From positions 1 through 64,000 of the forward strand of contig CAKRTS010000014.1 of NCBI GenBank assembly GCA_934402315.1: a stretch of 64,000 nucleotides of DNA. The letters are read 5' to 3'. Positions 16,421 through 24,547 of the stretch are shown here, piece by piece. Position 1 is the stretch's first letter. Each line of letters starts with the position of its first letter. The position numbers and the translations under genes were made by a program. Source of the stretch: an uncultured Acetatifactor sp. (lineage in GTDB: Bacteria > Bacillota > Clostridia > Lachnospirales > Lachnospiraceae). Below the pieces are notes generated by a model that ran no database searches, was not told the origin of the DNA, and saw only the letters and a program-made list of their open reading frames with translations.

Positions 16421-17365
16421 TTACCTTTCTTCTTTCTTATCTCTCTCCTCCAACACTTCATCCACAATGTACGGTGGTCTTGTCCGCGCGGCATCCAGCG
16501 TTCTCCAGATGTACTCCCCCAGAATGCCCAACATCAGCATAATGATGCCGGAGGCGCATAAAACCACGCACATCAGGGATGCCCAGCCCACAATCGGCGT
16601 ACCCTTTGTGACCTTTTCCACCATTACACTTATCAGCAATACAACCGCGAGAATGTTAAACACTACTCCCAACCCTGTCATAAAGCGCAGGGGAAAATAG
16701 GAAAAGCTCATGACGGAATCCATAACCAGCTTTACCTTCTTCGCCAGCGTCCATCTCGACTTTCCGATCTCTCTGTCCTGTCTTACAAAATAAATCTTAT
16801 CCGTCTGAAATCCTGCCCAAAGCACCTGTAGTGTGAGAGAAGAATTCTTTTCATCCAGACGTTCCAATACCTCAATCACCTTCCGGTCAACAAGATAGCA
16901 GTCACAGCCGCCCACCGGCATGTTCCTGTTCACAATCTTACGGATGAGCGCATAGTAAAGGTTTGCAAAGAAAACCTTCACCGGATTTTCCTTCCGCTCC
17001 TTACGGACTGCCAGAACTACCTTATTTCCCCGCTTCCAGCTCTCGTACATCTCCAGAATAATACCGGAATCCTCCTGCAGATCCGCCTGCTTTGTCACAG
17101 CGCAGTCCCCCGTACATGCCGAAAGCCCCGCCAGCAGTGCCGCATGCTCGCCGAAATTCCGCGAAAGCTTTACGCATTTTATGTGTGTATCCCTGTCTCT
17201 GAGCCTCGTCATGACCTCCCAGGATTCATCCCCTGATCCATCATCCACGAATACAATTTCATAATCGCCCAGCTGGCCGAGAATCTTCTTTTGCATATCC
17301 TCATACAAAAGCTCCAGCGTGTCTGCGTTATAATATACCGGTACAACAATTGATATTTTACTCAT
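16421..17365 (-). CDS. GT2 glycosyltransferase (GtrB/ArnC-type polyprenyl-phosphate glycosyltransferase)
   Basis: This enzyme probably moves a sugar from a nucleotide donor to undecaprenyl phosphate at the inner membrane face. The GT-A domain has ISIVVPVYYNADTL, the DDGSGDESW acidic motif, LSRNFGEHAALLAGL, and QADLQEDSG. Two membrane segments lie at about residues 230-300 (MTGLGVVFNILAVVLLISVM, SLMCVVLCASGIIMLMLGILGEY), as in GtrB. The chosen ATG 17365 gives 314 aa; a longer frame to 17500 overlaps the upstream gene. It overlaps the FdtA-type gene by 8 bases. With gtrA, the aminotransferase and the cupin it forms a sugar-decoration module. Confidence 0.9.
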   Translation of the reverse strand: MSKISIVVPVYYNADTLELLYEDMQKKILGQLGDYEIVFVDDGSGDESWEVMTRLRDRDTHIKCVKLSRNFGEHAALLAGLSACTGDCAVTKQADLQEDSGIILEMYESWKRGNKVVLAVRKERKENPVKVFFANLYYALIRKIVNRNMPVGGCDCYLVDRKVIEVLERLDEKNSSLTLQVLWAGFQTDKIYFVRQDREIGKSRWTLAKKVKLVMDSVMSFSYFPLRFMTGLGVVFNILAVVLLISVMVEKVTKGTPIVGWASLMCVVLCASGIIMLMLGILGEYIWRTLDAARTRPPYIVDEVLEERDKKEER

Positions 17366-17789
17366 TGTCTTCTTTCCCTTTTCCCATAAGCTCCAGATAG
17401 GTTCCGTAATCTCTGATATATTCCGCCGGATCATAATGCTCGTTGGAAAGCACCAGCAGAACGGAGTCCGGTGAAAAATCATACATTTCCTTCCAGACAT
17501 TGTTCTTTAGATAAAGTCCCATTCTCGGGCGGTTCAGTTCAATCACCTTTTTCTCATGCCCGTTGTCAACCTTGACCTTACTGTTTCCCGAGACATTAAT
17601 CATCACAAACTCGGAGCGCAAATTTGCATGGCATCCCCTGACCACCTCGCTGTCAGAACCATAGATATAAAAAATCCTTTTTATTTCAAACGGAATCGCG
17701 CTGCCGCCCTCCACTACCACCAGGTTTCCTCTTTCATCTCCCAGATCCGGGAAATCCAGAATCTGAATCTGCTCTTCCAGCTTTACCAT
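17358..17789 (-). CDS. FdtA/QdtA-type sugar 3,4-ketoisomerase (WxcM-like cupin)
   Basis: This single-domain cupin (143 aa) probably isomerises dTDP-4-keto-6-deoxyhexose to the 3-keto form, the step before transamination to a 3-amino-3,6-dideoxy sugar. Seen are FPDLGDERGNLVVVEGG, IKRIFYIYGSDSEVVRGCHAN (cupin metal/base histidine region), FVMINVSGNSKVKVDNG and the late strand SPDSVLLVLSNEHYDPAEYI, a family signature. ATG 17789 follows ATGAGGATAACA. The aminotransferase gene immediately upstream supplies the next enzyme. The dTDP-sugar synthesis genes (rmlA, rmlB) are not in the window. Confidence 0.88.
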   Translation of the reverse strand: MVKLEEQIQILDFPDLGDERGNLVVVEGGSAIPFEIKRIFYIYGSDSEVVRGCHANLRSEFVMINVSGNSKVKVDNGHEKKVIELNRPRMGLYLKNNVWKEMYDFSPDSVLLVLSNEHYDPAEYIRDYGTYLELMGKGKEDNE

Positions 17790-17794
17790 TGTTA

Positions 17795-17823
17795 TCCTCA
17801 TTTCTGCGCACGTCCTTTGCGCA
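17795..17823 (-). repeat. Shared 29-nt leader sequence, copy A (before the fdtA-type gene)
   Basis: A 29-nt stretch upstream of the start at 17789 recurs with 27 of 29 identical bases at 39408-39436 before tex. On the minus strand both contain TGCGCA twice, 7 bases apart, then AGAAATGAGG, which includes the ribosome site. Confidence 0.6.
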
Positions 17824-17833
17824 ATCTTCTCTC

Positions 17834-18928
17834 CTATTCAAATCGATTGATACATTCTATCGTATATTGCTGTTCTTCCTCGGTCATTCCCGTATACATC
17901 GGAATGGACAGCACTGTATCCGCATACCGCTCTGTCACCGGGTAATCTCCCTTTTTATGCCCCAGTCCGCGGTAAGCCTCCGAGAGATGAGGAGGTATGG
18001 GATAGTGAATAATCGTTCCGATTCCATTTTCATTCAGATAATCTATCAGCTCCTGCCGCCGGTCGGTACGGATCACATACTGATGCCAGACCGCATAAGT
18101 ATTCTCACGCTCTTCCGGCAGAATGACCCCCGCACAGTGAAGCTCCCGGCTGTAGCGCTCCGCCAGCTGCCTTCTCTCTTCCGTGATTTCCTGCATATGC
18201 TGAAGACGCACGTTCAACAGTCCTGCCTGCAGCTCATCCAGTCTGGAATTTGCTCCCACGACTCTGTTATAATAGCGTTTCTCACTCCCATAGTTCCGAT
18301 ACACTCTCATGGCATCCGCCAGCTCCGGGTCATCGGTCACAATTGCCCCCGCATCGCCAAAAGCGCCGAGATTCTTGGACGGATAAAATGAAAAACAGCC
18401 CACATCTCCGAAGGTTCCCGTCATCTGTCCCCTGTATTCCGCCCCGTGTGACTGGGCGCAGTCCTCGATCAGCCGCAGGTGATGTTTCCGGCAGACCGCC
18501 TGAATCTTCTGCATATCCGCCACATGCCCATAGAGATGTACCACCATGACAGCCTTTGTTCTCTCTGTGATCTTCTCCTCTATCCGGTCTGCGTCGATCT
18601 GATAAAAGGAATCCGGCTCTACAAACACCGGGGTCGCTCCGTTTATGGTTATTCCCATAACACTTGCTATGTAGGTATTTCCCTGGACGATGACCTCGTC
18701 ACCCGCGCCGATCCCCAGCAGTCTGACCGCCATCCATAGCGCGTCAAGTCCGCTTGCAAGTCCGACACAATATTTCGCCCCCGTGTATGCGGCAAAGTTC
18801 TCCTCGAAGGTTTTGACCTCGTTTCCGAGAACATACCAGCCTGAGCGCAGGACAGAAAGCGCTTTTTCTTCAAATTCCTTCTGATATTTCTGAAAACCGT
18901 AATCCATACGGTTCGGCATTATCTTCAT
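17834..18928 (-). CDS. DegT/DnrJ/EryC1/StrS-type sugar aminotransferase
   Basis: This PLP-dependent enzyme (364 aa) makes amino sugars by transamination of a keto nucleotide sugar. It has the DegT-fold N-terminus (SVLRSGWYVLGNEVKTFEENFA), LASGLDALWMAVRLLGIGAGDEV, the PLP-ring Asp in LIEDCAQSHGA, and the Schiff-base lysine in FYPSKNLGAFGDAGA (K185). C-terminal NSRLDELQAGLLNVRL is also typical. With the FdtA-type cupin it would make a dTDP-3-amino-3,6-dideoxyhexose (Fuc3N or Qui3N type); which epimer is not decided by the sequence. The ATG overlaps the gtrA stop (ATGA), showing translational coupling. Confidence 0.92.
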   Translation of the reverse strand: MKIMPNRMDYGFQKYQKEFEEKALSVLRSGWYVLGNEVKTFEENFAAYTGAKYCVGLASGLDALWMAVRLLGIGAGDEVIVQGNTYIASVMGITINGATPVFVEPDSFYQIDADRIEEKITERTKAVMVVHLYGHVADMQKIQAVCRKHHLRLIEDCAQSHGAEYRGQMTGTFGDVGCFSFYPSKNLGAFGDAGAIVTDDPELADAMRVYRNYGSEKRYYNRVVGANSRLDELQAGLLNVRLQHMQEITEERRQLAERYSRELHCAGVILPEERENTYAVWHQYVIRTDRRQELIDYLNENGIGTIIHYPIPPHLSEAYRGLGHKKGDYPVTERYADTVLSIPMYTGMTEEEQQYTIECINRFE

Positions 18929-19509
18929 GCTTCTTCGGATTCCTTCCCTGTTCTTTTTTCCATTCCATCTGATTCATCCGGTTTTTTCCGGTATGCCCAG
19001 AATTTATTTAACACAAAATTCAGCGGCACAGTCACGCACAAATTCACAAGTGTTGCAATATAATGAGGGATTTCCAGAATCCTCTCCTGTATAAACAAAA
19101 GAATTCCCATCAGAATCAGCTCTGTAAAGGCATAGGATGCATAAACCTTTGCCAATGCCAGATACCACGGCTGCTTATTCTCCTCTTTTTCCCGGAAAAC
19201 AAACCTGCTGTTGAGCAGATAGGAAATCAGCACTGTAATCAGAAAAGAAATCAGATTGGAAAGCTGTTCATGTAATCGCAGCAGGTAGTAGCATCCATTC
19301 GTAATCAGATAGGATAGAACGGTATTGACCGCCCCTACCATGCCAAACTTAATAAACTGGAGAACTGCCGGGAACGCCTCCCGAATCCTCTGGTTTAAAT
19401 TGCTGTATCTATGTTCACCCATGTCTTTTTCTATCGCTTCTTCCTCTTTCTCATGCCCATCGTCCGCCGCCTCTGCGAATGATTTCTGCGGCTTGCCCAG
19501 TTGCTTCAC
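18925..19509 (-). CDS. GtrA family membrane protein
   Basis: GtrA-like proteins are small four-helix membrane proteins thought to flip or present polyprenyl-linked sugars for glycan side-chain glycosylation. After a hydrophilic lead of about 45 residues come four hydrophobic segments (FGMVGAVNTVLSYLITNGCYYLL, LSNLISFLITVLISYLLNS, VYASYAFTELILMGILLFI, IATLVNLCVTVPLNFVLNKFW) and the family motif NSRFVF. The GTG start at 19509 has only a closely spaced GGAG; ATG 19422 (MGEHRY) would give a more usual length. It is the first gene of the four-gene decoration module, coupled to the aminotransferase. Confidence 0.88.
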   Translation of the reverse strand: MKQLGKPQKSFAEAADDGHEKEEEAIEKDMGEHRYSNLNQRIREAFPAVLQFIKFGMVGAVNTVLSYLITNGCYYLLRLHEQLSNLISFLITVLISYLLNSRFVFREKEENKQPWYLALAKVYASYAFTELILMGILLFIQERILEIPHYIATLVNLCVTVPLNFVLNKFWAYRKKPDESDGMEKRTGKESEEA

Positions 19510-19605
19510 AACTCCGCAATCTTACAAATATCACTTTATCACATACTTGATTTTAAGTCCATCCTTTTCTGCCATTCGTGCAAGGTTCAAATAACCGTTC
19601 TTCTG

Positions 19606-20235
19606 TCAGGACGCGTCCTCTTCCTTTCCCTCCCGTCCGGCGGTGGCGATCAGCGCCTTATCGACATCCTCCTCGTAATTGCGGATGGAGACCTCGATCG
19701 GCGTCGGGTCCTTTGTCAGCCTTCTACCCCCGACATGATTGAAAAAGACAATGATTCCGACCGCCAGTCCGATGGAATAGGAAACCTCAAGCGTGTTCAG
19801 CCCCTGCGGCTCCCTGTTCATGACAATCTGGTAAAATTCCGTGAACACTTCATTGATGCCCACATCGTTATGGTACGCCATGATGGTAAACGCAGTGCCG
19901 AAAAAGCTCACCAGACAGACCAGTGCCGCACGCAGCCACTGCTGCCAGCCTTTATGTTTATTGACGCTGATCCACTCGACCAGAACATCCGGCTCCCCGA
20001 CAATCTGCACACTGATGTCGCTGCACTCATTCTCCATCAGCTCCACCAGCTTAAGCGTACTAATCACACACCGCTTCGTCCCCTCCTTTGTAAAATGATG
20101 TACCTTCAATGCCCTCAGTCTCGCACTGAGAACAGAATCCGAACACCTGACCGTCCCCATATCCGACATGAACACATCCGGAGACTGCACCTCCACATTC
20201 CTCTCACACTTCAGATATACTGTTTTATTCTGCAT
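19606..20235 (-). CDS. spoVAA: Stage V sporulation protein AA
   Basis: SpoVAA is a forespore membrane component of the SpoVA dipicolinic-acid channel. The 209-residue product has an N-terminal soluble domain of about 100 residues (VYLKCERNVEV, VHHFTKEGTKRCVISTLKLVELM, VQIVGEPDVLVEWI), then two membrane segments (LRAALVCLVSFFGTAFTIMAYHNDVGI and LEVSYSIGLAVGIIVFFNHVGGR) and PTPIEVSIRNYEED, which match Bacillus SpoVAA. It follows spoVAB by 36 bp. In Bacillus subtilis spoVAA precedes spoVAB, so the order here is reversed. Confidence 0.9.
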   Translation of the reverse strand: MQNKTVYLKCERNVEVQSPDVFMSDMGTVRCSDSVLSARLRALKVHHFTKEGTKRCVISTLKLVELMENECSDISVQIVGEPDVLVEWISVNKHKGWQQWLRAALVCLVSFFGTAFTIMAYHNDVGINEVFTEFYQIVMNREPQGLNTLEVSYSIGLAVGIIVFFNHVGGRRLTKDPTPIEVSIRNYEEDVDKALIATAGREGKEEDAS

Positions 20236-20271
20236 ACCAGACTTACTCCTCTTATCAATAAAGTTTAGTCC

Positions 20272-20754
20272 TCACGGCTTCACCGTCCTGTGGAACTCCG
20301 TCGCAAAATACAGCAGCGACCCACAGACCTTTCCGATTGCAATGCTCAATATTGCCAGTCCGATTCCATGTCGGAACGAAATCCGTCGCGCGAGGATCGG
20401 AATGCTGTCCAGCATCTCCGCGATTGCCAGCGCAAGGCAGCCGATGAACATGCCGGAAAAAAGCCCGAATGCCGCCTGCCAGAAGACGCCGACTCCCTGA
20501 AGCACATTCATATACTGCGGAAACCTCTGCTGCCACCACGCACCGAACTGGCAGTATCTCGAAAAGACGCTGAGAACAGCGCCTGTCAGCGTCCCGAAAA
20601 TGACCATCTCCTCATATAGCATCACCTTGCCCGCCGTATGCGTCTTTCCGGCAAACCTCGGAACAAGCCCCACCGCTACCAGCACGGTGAACACGCCCGC
20701 CGAGGACAGAAGACCGTAGCTGACACCCACAACGATCAGAAAAAAAGTTTTCAT
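20272..20754 (-). CDS. spoVAB: Stage V sporulation protein AB
   Basis: This 160-residue membrane protein matches SpoVAB. It has an N-terminal helix (FFLIVVGVSYGLLSSAGVFTVLVAVGLVPR), the family segment AGKVMLYEEMVIFGTLTG, and two or three later hydrophobic segments (FWQAAFGLFSGMFIGCLALAIAEMLDSIP, GIGLAILSIAIGKVCGSLLYF). ATG 20754 is chosen because AGGAG lies 7 bases upstream. It is the first gene of a two-gene sporulation set, divergent from the GH13 gene. Confidence 0.88.
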   Translation of the reverse strand: MKTFFLIVVGVSYGLLSSAGVFTVLVAVGLVPRFAGKTHTAGKVMLYEEMVIFGTLTGAVLSVFSRYCQFGAWWQQRFPQYMNVLQGVGVFWQAAFGLFSGMFIGCLALAIAEMLDSIPILARRISFRHGIGLAILSIAIGKVCGSLLYFATEFHRTVKP

Positions 20755-20858
20755 CACCTAGCTCCTCCGCATCCCTTTTGCATGTCTCATTGCGCAGAAT
20801 GCACAGCTGTCTCCCCAAAGCTGCAAATTTCATAGTAACGGGAAACAACAGATAACTT

Positions 20859-20888
20859 TAGATTGTACAAAAAAGCACACAAATATTC
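20859..20888 (-). promoter_or_regulatory. Possible sigma-G-like promoter for spoVAB-spoVAA
   Basis: On the minus strand GAATA (20884-20888) and CAATCTA (20859-20865) are separated by 18 bases, the same spacing as the spoVAC candidate. The -10 has one change from the sigma-G pattern and the leader would be near 100 bases, so this is only tentative. Confidence 0.35.
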
Positions 20889-20944
20889 ATAAAAAATACA
20901 TGGCATTTTCTGCGTGTATTCTGTAAAATAATAGCATCAGATAA

Positions 20945-20956
20945 GAAAACGTTTTC
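20945..20956. promoter_or_regulatory. cre-like / LacI-family palindrome upstream of GH13
   Basis: GAAAACGTTTTC is a perfect 12-bp palindrome. With flanking bases (AGAAAACGTTTTCA) it fits the catabolite-responsive element consensus except for the first base. It lies 41 bp before the GH13 start, so CcpA or another LacI-family protein probably controls this gene. Confidence 0.6.
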
Positions 20957-20997
20957 AAGATTCAGTTCAGGATGCTTCAAAACAGGAGGTACTTCAA

Positions 20998-22536
20998 ATG
21001 GCTAAATGGCTCGACAATGCAATTTTTTATGAAATTTATCCACAGTCCTTTCAGGACACCAACGCCGACGGAATCGGTGATTTTCAGGGAATCATTCAGA
21101 GGCTGGACTACATCCGCGAGCTCGGCTGCAACGCAATCTGGCTGAACCCCTGCTTTCTTTCCCCCTTCGGCGACGCAGGCTATGATGTGGCGGACTACTA
21201 CACCGTTGCCCCCCGCTACGGCACAAACGAGGATCTGAAACAGCTCTTTGCAGAGGCACACAAGCGCGGTATGCATGTCCTGCTCGATCTTGTTCCGGGA
21301 CATACCTCGGTCGAGCACAAGTGGTTCAAGGAATCCCTCAAGGCAGAAAAGAACGAATTTACAGATCGGTATGTCTGGACGGACAACGTCTGGGAAGGCC
21401 CGGAGAACATGGGCTGCCTGCGCGGCATATCCCCCAGAAACGGTGCTGTCGCACTGAACTTCTTCTCCATGCAGCCCGCCCTGAATTACGGCTTCTATAA
21501 GATTACCCGCCCATGGCAGCAATCGCCTGACGACGAAGGCCCGAAGGCAACCCTGAATGCCATGATGGATGTCATCCGCTTCTGGCTCTCCATGGGCTGC
21601 GACGGCTTCCGCGTCGATATGGCAGGCTCTCTTGTAAAGAATGATGAAGAAGGCAAGGGCACGATTGCCCTCTGGCAGAAGGTTCGCGCCTTTCTGGACG
21701 AGGAGTTCCCGGATGCCGCCTTTGTCTCCGAGTGGGGCGAACCGGACAAATCCCTGCAGGGCGGATTCCACATGGACTTCCTGCTCCACTTCGGCCCTTC
21801 CCACTATAACGATCTCTTCCGCTGTGAGCATCCGTTCTTCTCCTCGGAAGGAAAGGGCGATGTGTCCGCATTCGTGGATAAATATAAGGAAAACTACGAG
21901 AAATCCGAGCGGAAGGGACTGATCTGCATTCCCTCCGGCAATCACGACATGGATCGCCTTGCCCGCTCTCTGACCCCCGGGGAAATGAAGGTTGCCTTCG
22001 GCTTCCTGCTGACCATGCCCGGTGCTCCGTTCATCTACTACGGGGATGAGATCGGTATGCGGTATGTGGAGGGGTTGACCTCGGTGGAGGGCGGCTACGA
22101 GCGCACCGGATCCCGCTCCCCCATGCAGTGGGATAACACCGCCAACTGCGGCTTCAGCAGTGCCGCTCCCGAGAAGCTCTATATCAAAATGGATCCTTCC
22201 GCCGACCGCCCTACCGCTGCCGCACAGATGCAGGACGAGACCTCTCTCTATCATGAAGTTCAGAAGCTGATTGCCTTCCGCCAGGAACATTCCGCGCTCC
22301 AGAGCAAGGGCGAGATCGAATTTGTGTATGCCGCAAAGGATTCCTATCCTCTCGCCTATGTCAGAAGCAGTGATGCTGAGAAAATTCTCGTCATCATCAA
22401 CCCTTCTGCGAAAGAAGCTTCCTTTGAGAGCGCACTTTCCTCTGAACAGGTTCTCTATGCATACGGCGAATCTGCACACAAAAAGGACGGTATCTGGATC
22501 GCACCGCCCTGTTCTGTAACACTTTTAAAGCTGTAG
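20998..22536 (+). CDS. GH13 family alpha-glucosidase/alpha-amylase-like enzyme
   Basis: This 512-residue cytosolic enzyme (no signal peptide) probably hydrolyses or rearranges short alpha-glucans. The (beta/alpha)8 motifs are in order: DGIGDFQGIIQRLDYI, LLDLVPGHTS, the nucleophile Asp in GCDGFRVDMAG (D207), the acid/base Glu in FVSEWGEP (E245), and the transition-state Asp in SGNHDMDR (D317). GAPFIYYGDEIGM and RSPMQWDN follow, then a C-terminal beta domain. The subfamily cannot be fixed by eye; oligo-1,6-glucosidase and trehalose-active relatives are both possible. The ATG follows an AGGAGGT site by 7 bases. Regulation by catabolite repression is suggested by the palindrome at 20945. Confidence 0.9.
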   Translation: MAKWLDNAIFYEIYPQSFQDTNADGIGDFQGIIQRLDYIRELGCNAIWLNPCFLSPFGDAGYDVADYYTVAPRYGTNEDLKQLFAEAHKRGMHVLLDLVPGHTSVEHKWFKESLKAEKNEFTDRYVWTDNVWEGPENMGCLRGISPRNGAVALNFFSMQPALNYGFYKITRPWQQSPDDEGPKATLNAMMDVIRFWLSMGCDGFRVDMAGSLVKNDEEGKGTIALWQKVRAFLDEEFPDAAFVSEWGEPDKSLQGGFHMDFLLHFGPSHYNDLFRCEHPFFSSEGKGDVSAFVDKYKENYEKSERKGLICIPSGNHDMDRLARSLTPGEMKVAFGFLLTMPGAPFIYYGDEIGMRYVEGLTSVEGGYERTGSRSPMQWDNTANCGFSSAAPEKLYIKMDPSADRPTAAAQMQDETSLYHEVQKLIAFRQEHSALQSKGEIEFVYAAKDSYPLAYVRSSDAEKILVIINPSAKEASFESALSSEQVLYAYGESAHKKDGIWIAPPCSVTLLKL

Positions 22537-22558
22537 GGGATTACCCCTGCAGCTTTTT
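22527..22558. terminator. Terminator between GH13 and the convergent GH31 gene
   Basis: A 13-bp stem (22527-22539 with 22544-22556, loop ATTA, one G-T pair) is followed on the plus strand by T residues. It includes the GH13 stop codon and the last codons of the minus-strand GH31 gene and could work in both directions. Confidence 0.75.
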
Positions 22559-24529
22559 ACAATTATTCTTTCTGTCGTAACCGGTACAAATTCCATCGTC
22601 CGTATAGTACTCATACTCTTTGATACGGTCTCCAAATCCGTACAGTCTTAAGTCTTCATAATCTACCTTCCGTACATTCATGCCCCCCGAGGATAAGGGT
22701 AATACCCTGTTCTCCCTCAGGAACACACACACATCTCCAAGCGGCATTTTCACATAATGGAAACCTTTCTCAAATACATCTTCCTCCAAAACCCTTCCAC
22801 CCGTAAAACGTATCAGCTTCATTCTCTCCGGACAGTAAACCGTTCTTCCTACTGCATTCTGCTCATATACAGGAGCAATCATAATACTGTCTCCAAGCAG
22901 CAGCTGGTCTTCTGTTCTGCGTGCAAGCTCATCATCACGATATACAAAGCCAAGCGGTCGGAACAGCATTGTATGATCCAGTGCCGCCTTCATATATTCA
23001 CTGTACAGATAGGGAAGAAGCTTATATCGAACTCCGATCACCTGCCGGAACAGATCAACCTGTTTAAATTGATAAGCCTCCTGAAGTCTGGTTCCCAGCG
23101 CCGAATGGTTTCGCATCAGCGGTGTAAACACTCCGAATTCCAGCCATCTGAGCAGAAGGTCTTCCGTTGTATCTGCACCAAACCCGCCAATATCTGCACC
23201 TGTATAAAGGAATCCACACATATTCAGCGATGGCATCATCTTGATATTCAACAGCAGATGTGACCACCATGAGCAGTTATCTCCTTGCCAGATTCCGCCA
23301 TATCTGTGCATTCCGATATATGACGCTCTGGAAAACAAAAGTATTCTCTTTTCCGGTGCCAGCTCTTGAAAGGCCTCCGATGCAGACCTGGTCATGTAAT
23401 ATCCAAACAGATTATGTACGTCCTTGTGACAGTATCTCCTGCCCCTGTAGTTATGGTAAAAGGACGCATAATCCTCCTGATTATTTGAAACATTCGCGAC
23501 AAGATCCTTGAACTCAAACAGCGTATTGATATCAAGATTTTCCGAGCGATAGTCCTCAATTTTCTCAAACACCTTCTGCAGCCGTTTTTCGGAATAAAAA
23601 ATGGCCGGCTCATTCATATCATTCCAAAAGCCTTCAATTCCCTGATCCAACAGAATTTTATACTTCTGTCCAAACCACTTGCGCGCATCCTCATTGAGCA
23701 TATCCGGGAAACAGCATTTTCCCGGCCAGACACCGATTACAAAGTCTTCTCCCTCTGCATCTTTGCAGAAATATCCGTTCTCCCTTCCCTCTTCATAGAC
23801 CTCGTAGCCCTCTTCCTTCTTGACTCCTCCGTCGATGATCGGAACAAGGTGAATATCTTCCTCCCGCATTTCCCTGACAAAATCTTTAAAATCCGGAAAT
23901 GTTTCCCTGTTGACCGTGAAGTCCTTGTAGCGCTCCATATAATCAATATCCAGATACACCGCGTCCAGAGGGATGTCATTTTCCCGATACTTTCTGACTA
24001 CCTCCCGTATTTCATCTGCAGACCGATAACCCCAACGGCTCTGCCCGTAGCCAAATGCCCATCTGGGCGGGATATAACTTCTCCCAACAAGTTCCCGAAA
24101 CTGATGTACAATGTCATCCGGGCTGTCTCCGCTAATCAGATAGCATTCAAAATCTTCCGTCTGAGGTATGATCCGAAGCTCATCATATCTGGAATAACCG
24201 ATATCAAAGATTACCCTTGCAGGAGTATCAATAAATACCCCCATCGCCGAGCCGCCATCCAGAATAAGAAAATTATGCGCTCCATAGAGCGACTGCTTAC
24301 TCTCTGTGTGCTGGCTGTCATCCGTACAGTCACTGACATATCTCCAGCCGCGTTTATTGATTCCTCTTACATTCTGCCCAAGGCCATATACAATCTCCCC
24401 GTCGGAAAGCCTTGTCACGAATTCTCCCCGTTCCAACATCAGTCTTGCATTCTGCCACTGTGCCGGCTGCGGCTTCTTCAATACGGCATCCGTCTCTATC
24501 GGTTCACCGAAAATAAATCTTTCAATCAT
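22541..24529 (-). CDS. GH31 glycosidase A (alpha-glucosidase-like)
   Basis: This 662-residue cytosolic GH31 enzyme has the nucleophile Asp in GFWNDMNEPAIF (D304) and the acid/base Asp in GGIWQGDNCSWW (D417). Both contexts are those of classical alpha-glucosidases and isomaltases. An N-terminal beta domain (GEIVYGLGQNVRGIN) precedes the barrel (PRWAFGYGQSRWGYRS, LDIDYMERYKDFT), and a C-terminal beta domain ends with YEYYTDDG. ATG 24529 follows AGAGAGGAAACGAT; the frame also opens at TTG 24547. It is the last gene of the importer/GH31 operon, 18 bp behind GH31 B. Confidence 0.9.
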   Translation of the reverse strand: MIERFIFGEPIETDAVLKKPQPAQWQNARLMLERGEFVTRLSDGEIVYGLGQNVRGINKRGWRYVSDCTDDSQHTESKQSLYGAHNFLILDGGSAMGVFIDTPARVIFDIGYSRYDELRIIPQTEDFECYLISGDSPDDIVHQFRELVGRSYIPPRWAFGYGQSRWGYRSADEIREVVRKYRENDIPLDAVYLDIDYMERYKDFTVNRETFPDFKDFVREMREEDIHLVPIIDGGVKKEEGYEVYEEGRENGYFCKDAEGEDFVIGVWPGKCCFPDMLNEDARKWFGQKYKILLDQGIEGFWNDMNEPAIFYSEKRLQKVFEKIEDYRSENLDINTLFEFKDLVANVSNNQEDYASFYHNYRGRRYCHKDVHNLFGYYMTRSASEAFQELAPEKRILLFSRASYIGMHRYGGIWQGDNCSWWSHLLLNIKMMPSLNMCGFLYTGADIGGFGADTTEDLLLRWLEFGVFTPLMRNHSALGTRLQEAYQFKQVDLFRQVIGVRYKLLPYLYSEYMKAALDHTMLFRPLGFVYRDDELARRTEDQLLLGDSIMIAPVYEQNAVGRTVYCPERMKLIRFTGGRVLEEDVFEKGFHYVKMPLGDVCVFLRENRVLPLSSGGMNVRKVDYEDLRLYGFGDRIKEYEYYTDDGICTGYDRKNNCKKLQG

Positions 24530-24547
24530 ATCGTTTCCTCTCTGCAA

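Noticed and set aside
20977..22479. Open frame of about 500 codons on the minus strand opposite the GH13 gene
   Set aside because: It is the antisense shadow of a gene with all catalytic motifs; there is no ribosome site or recognisable domain.
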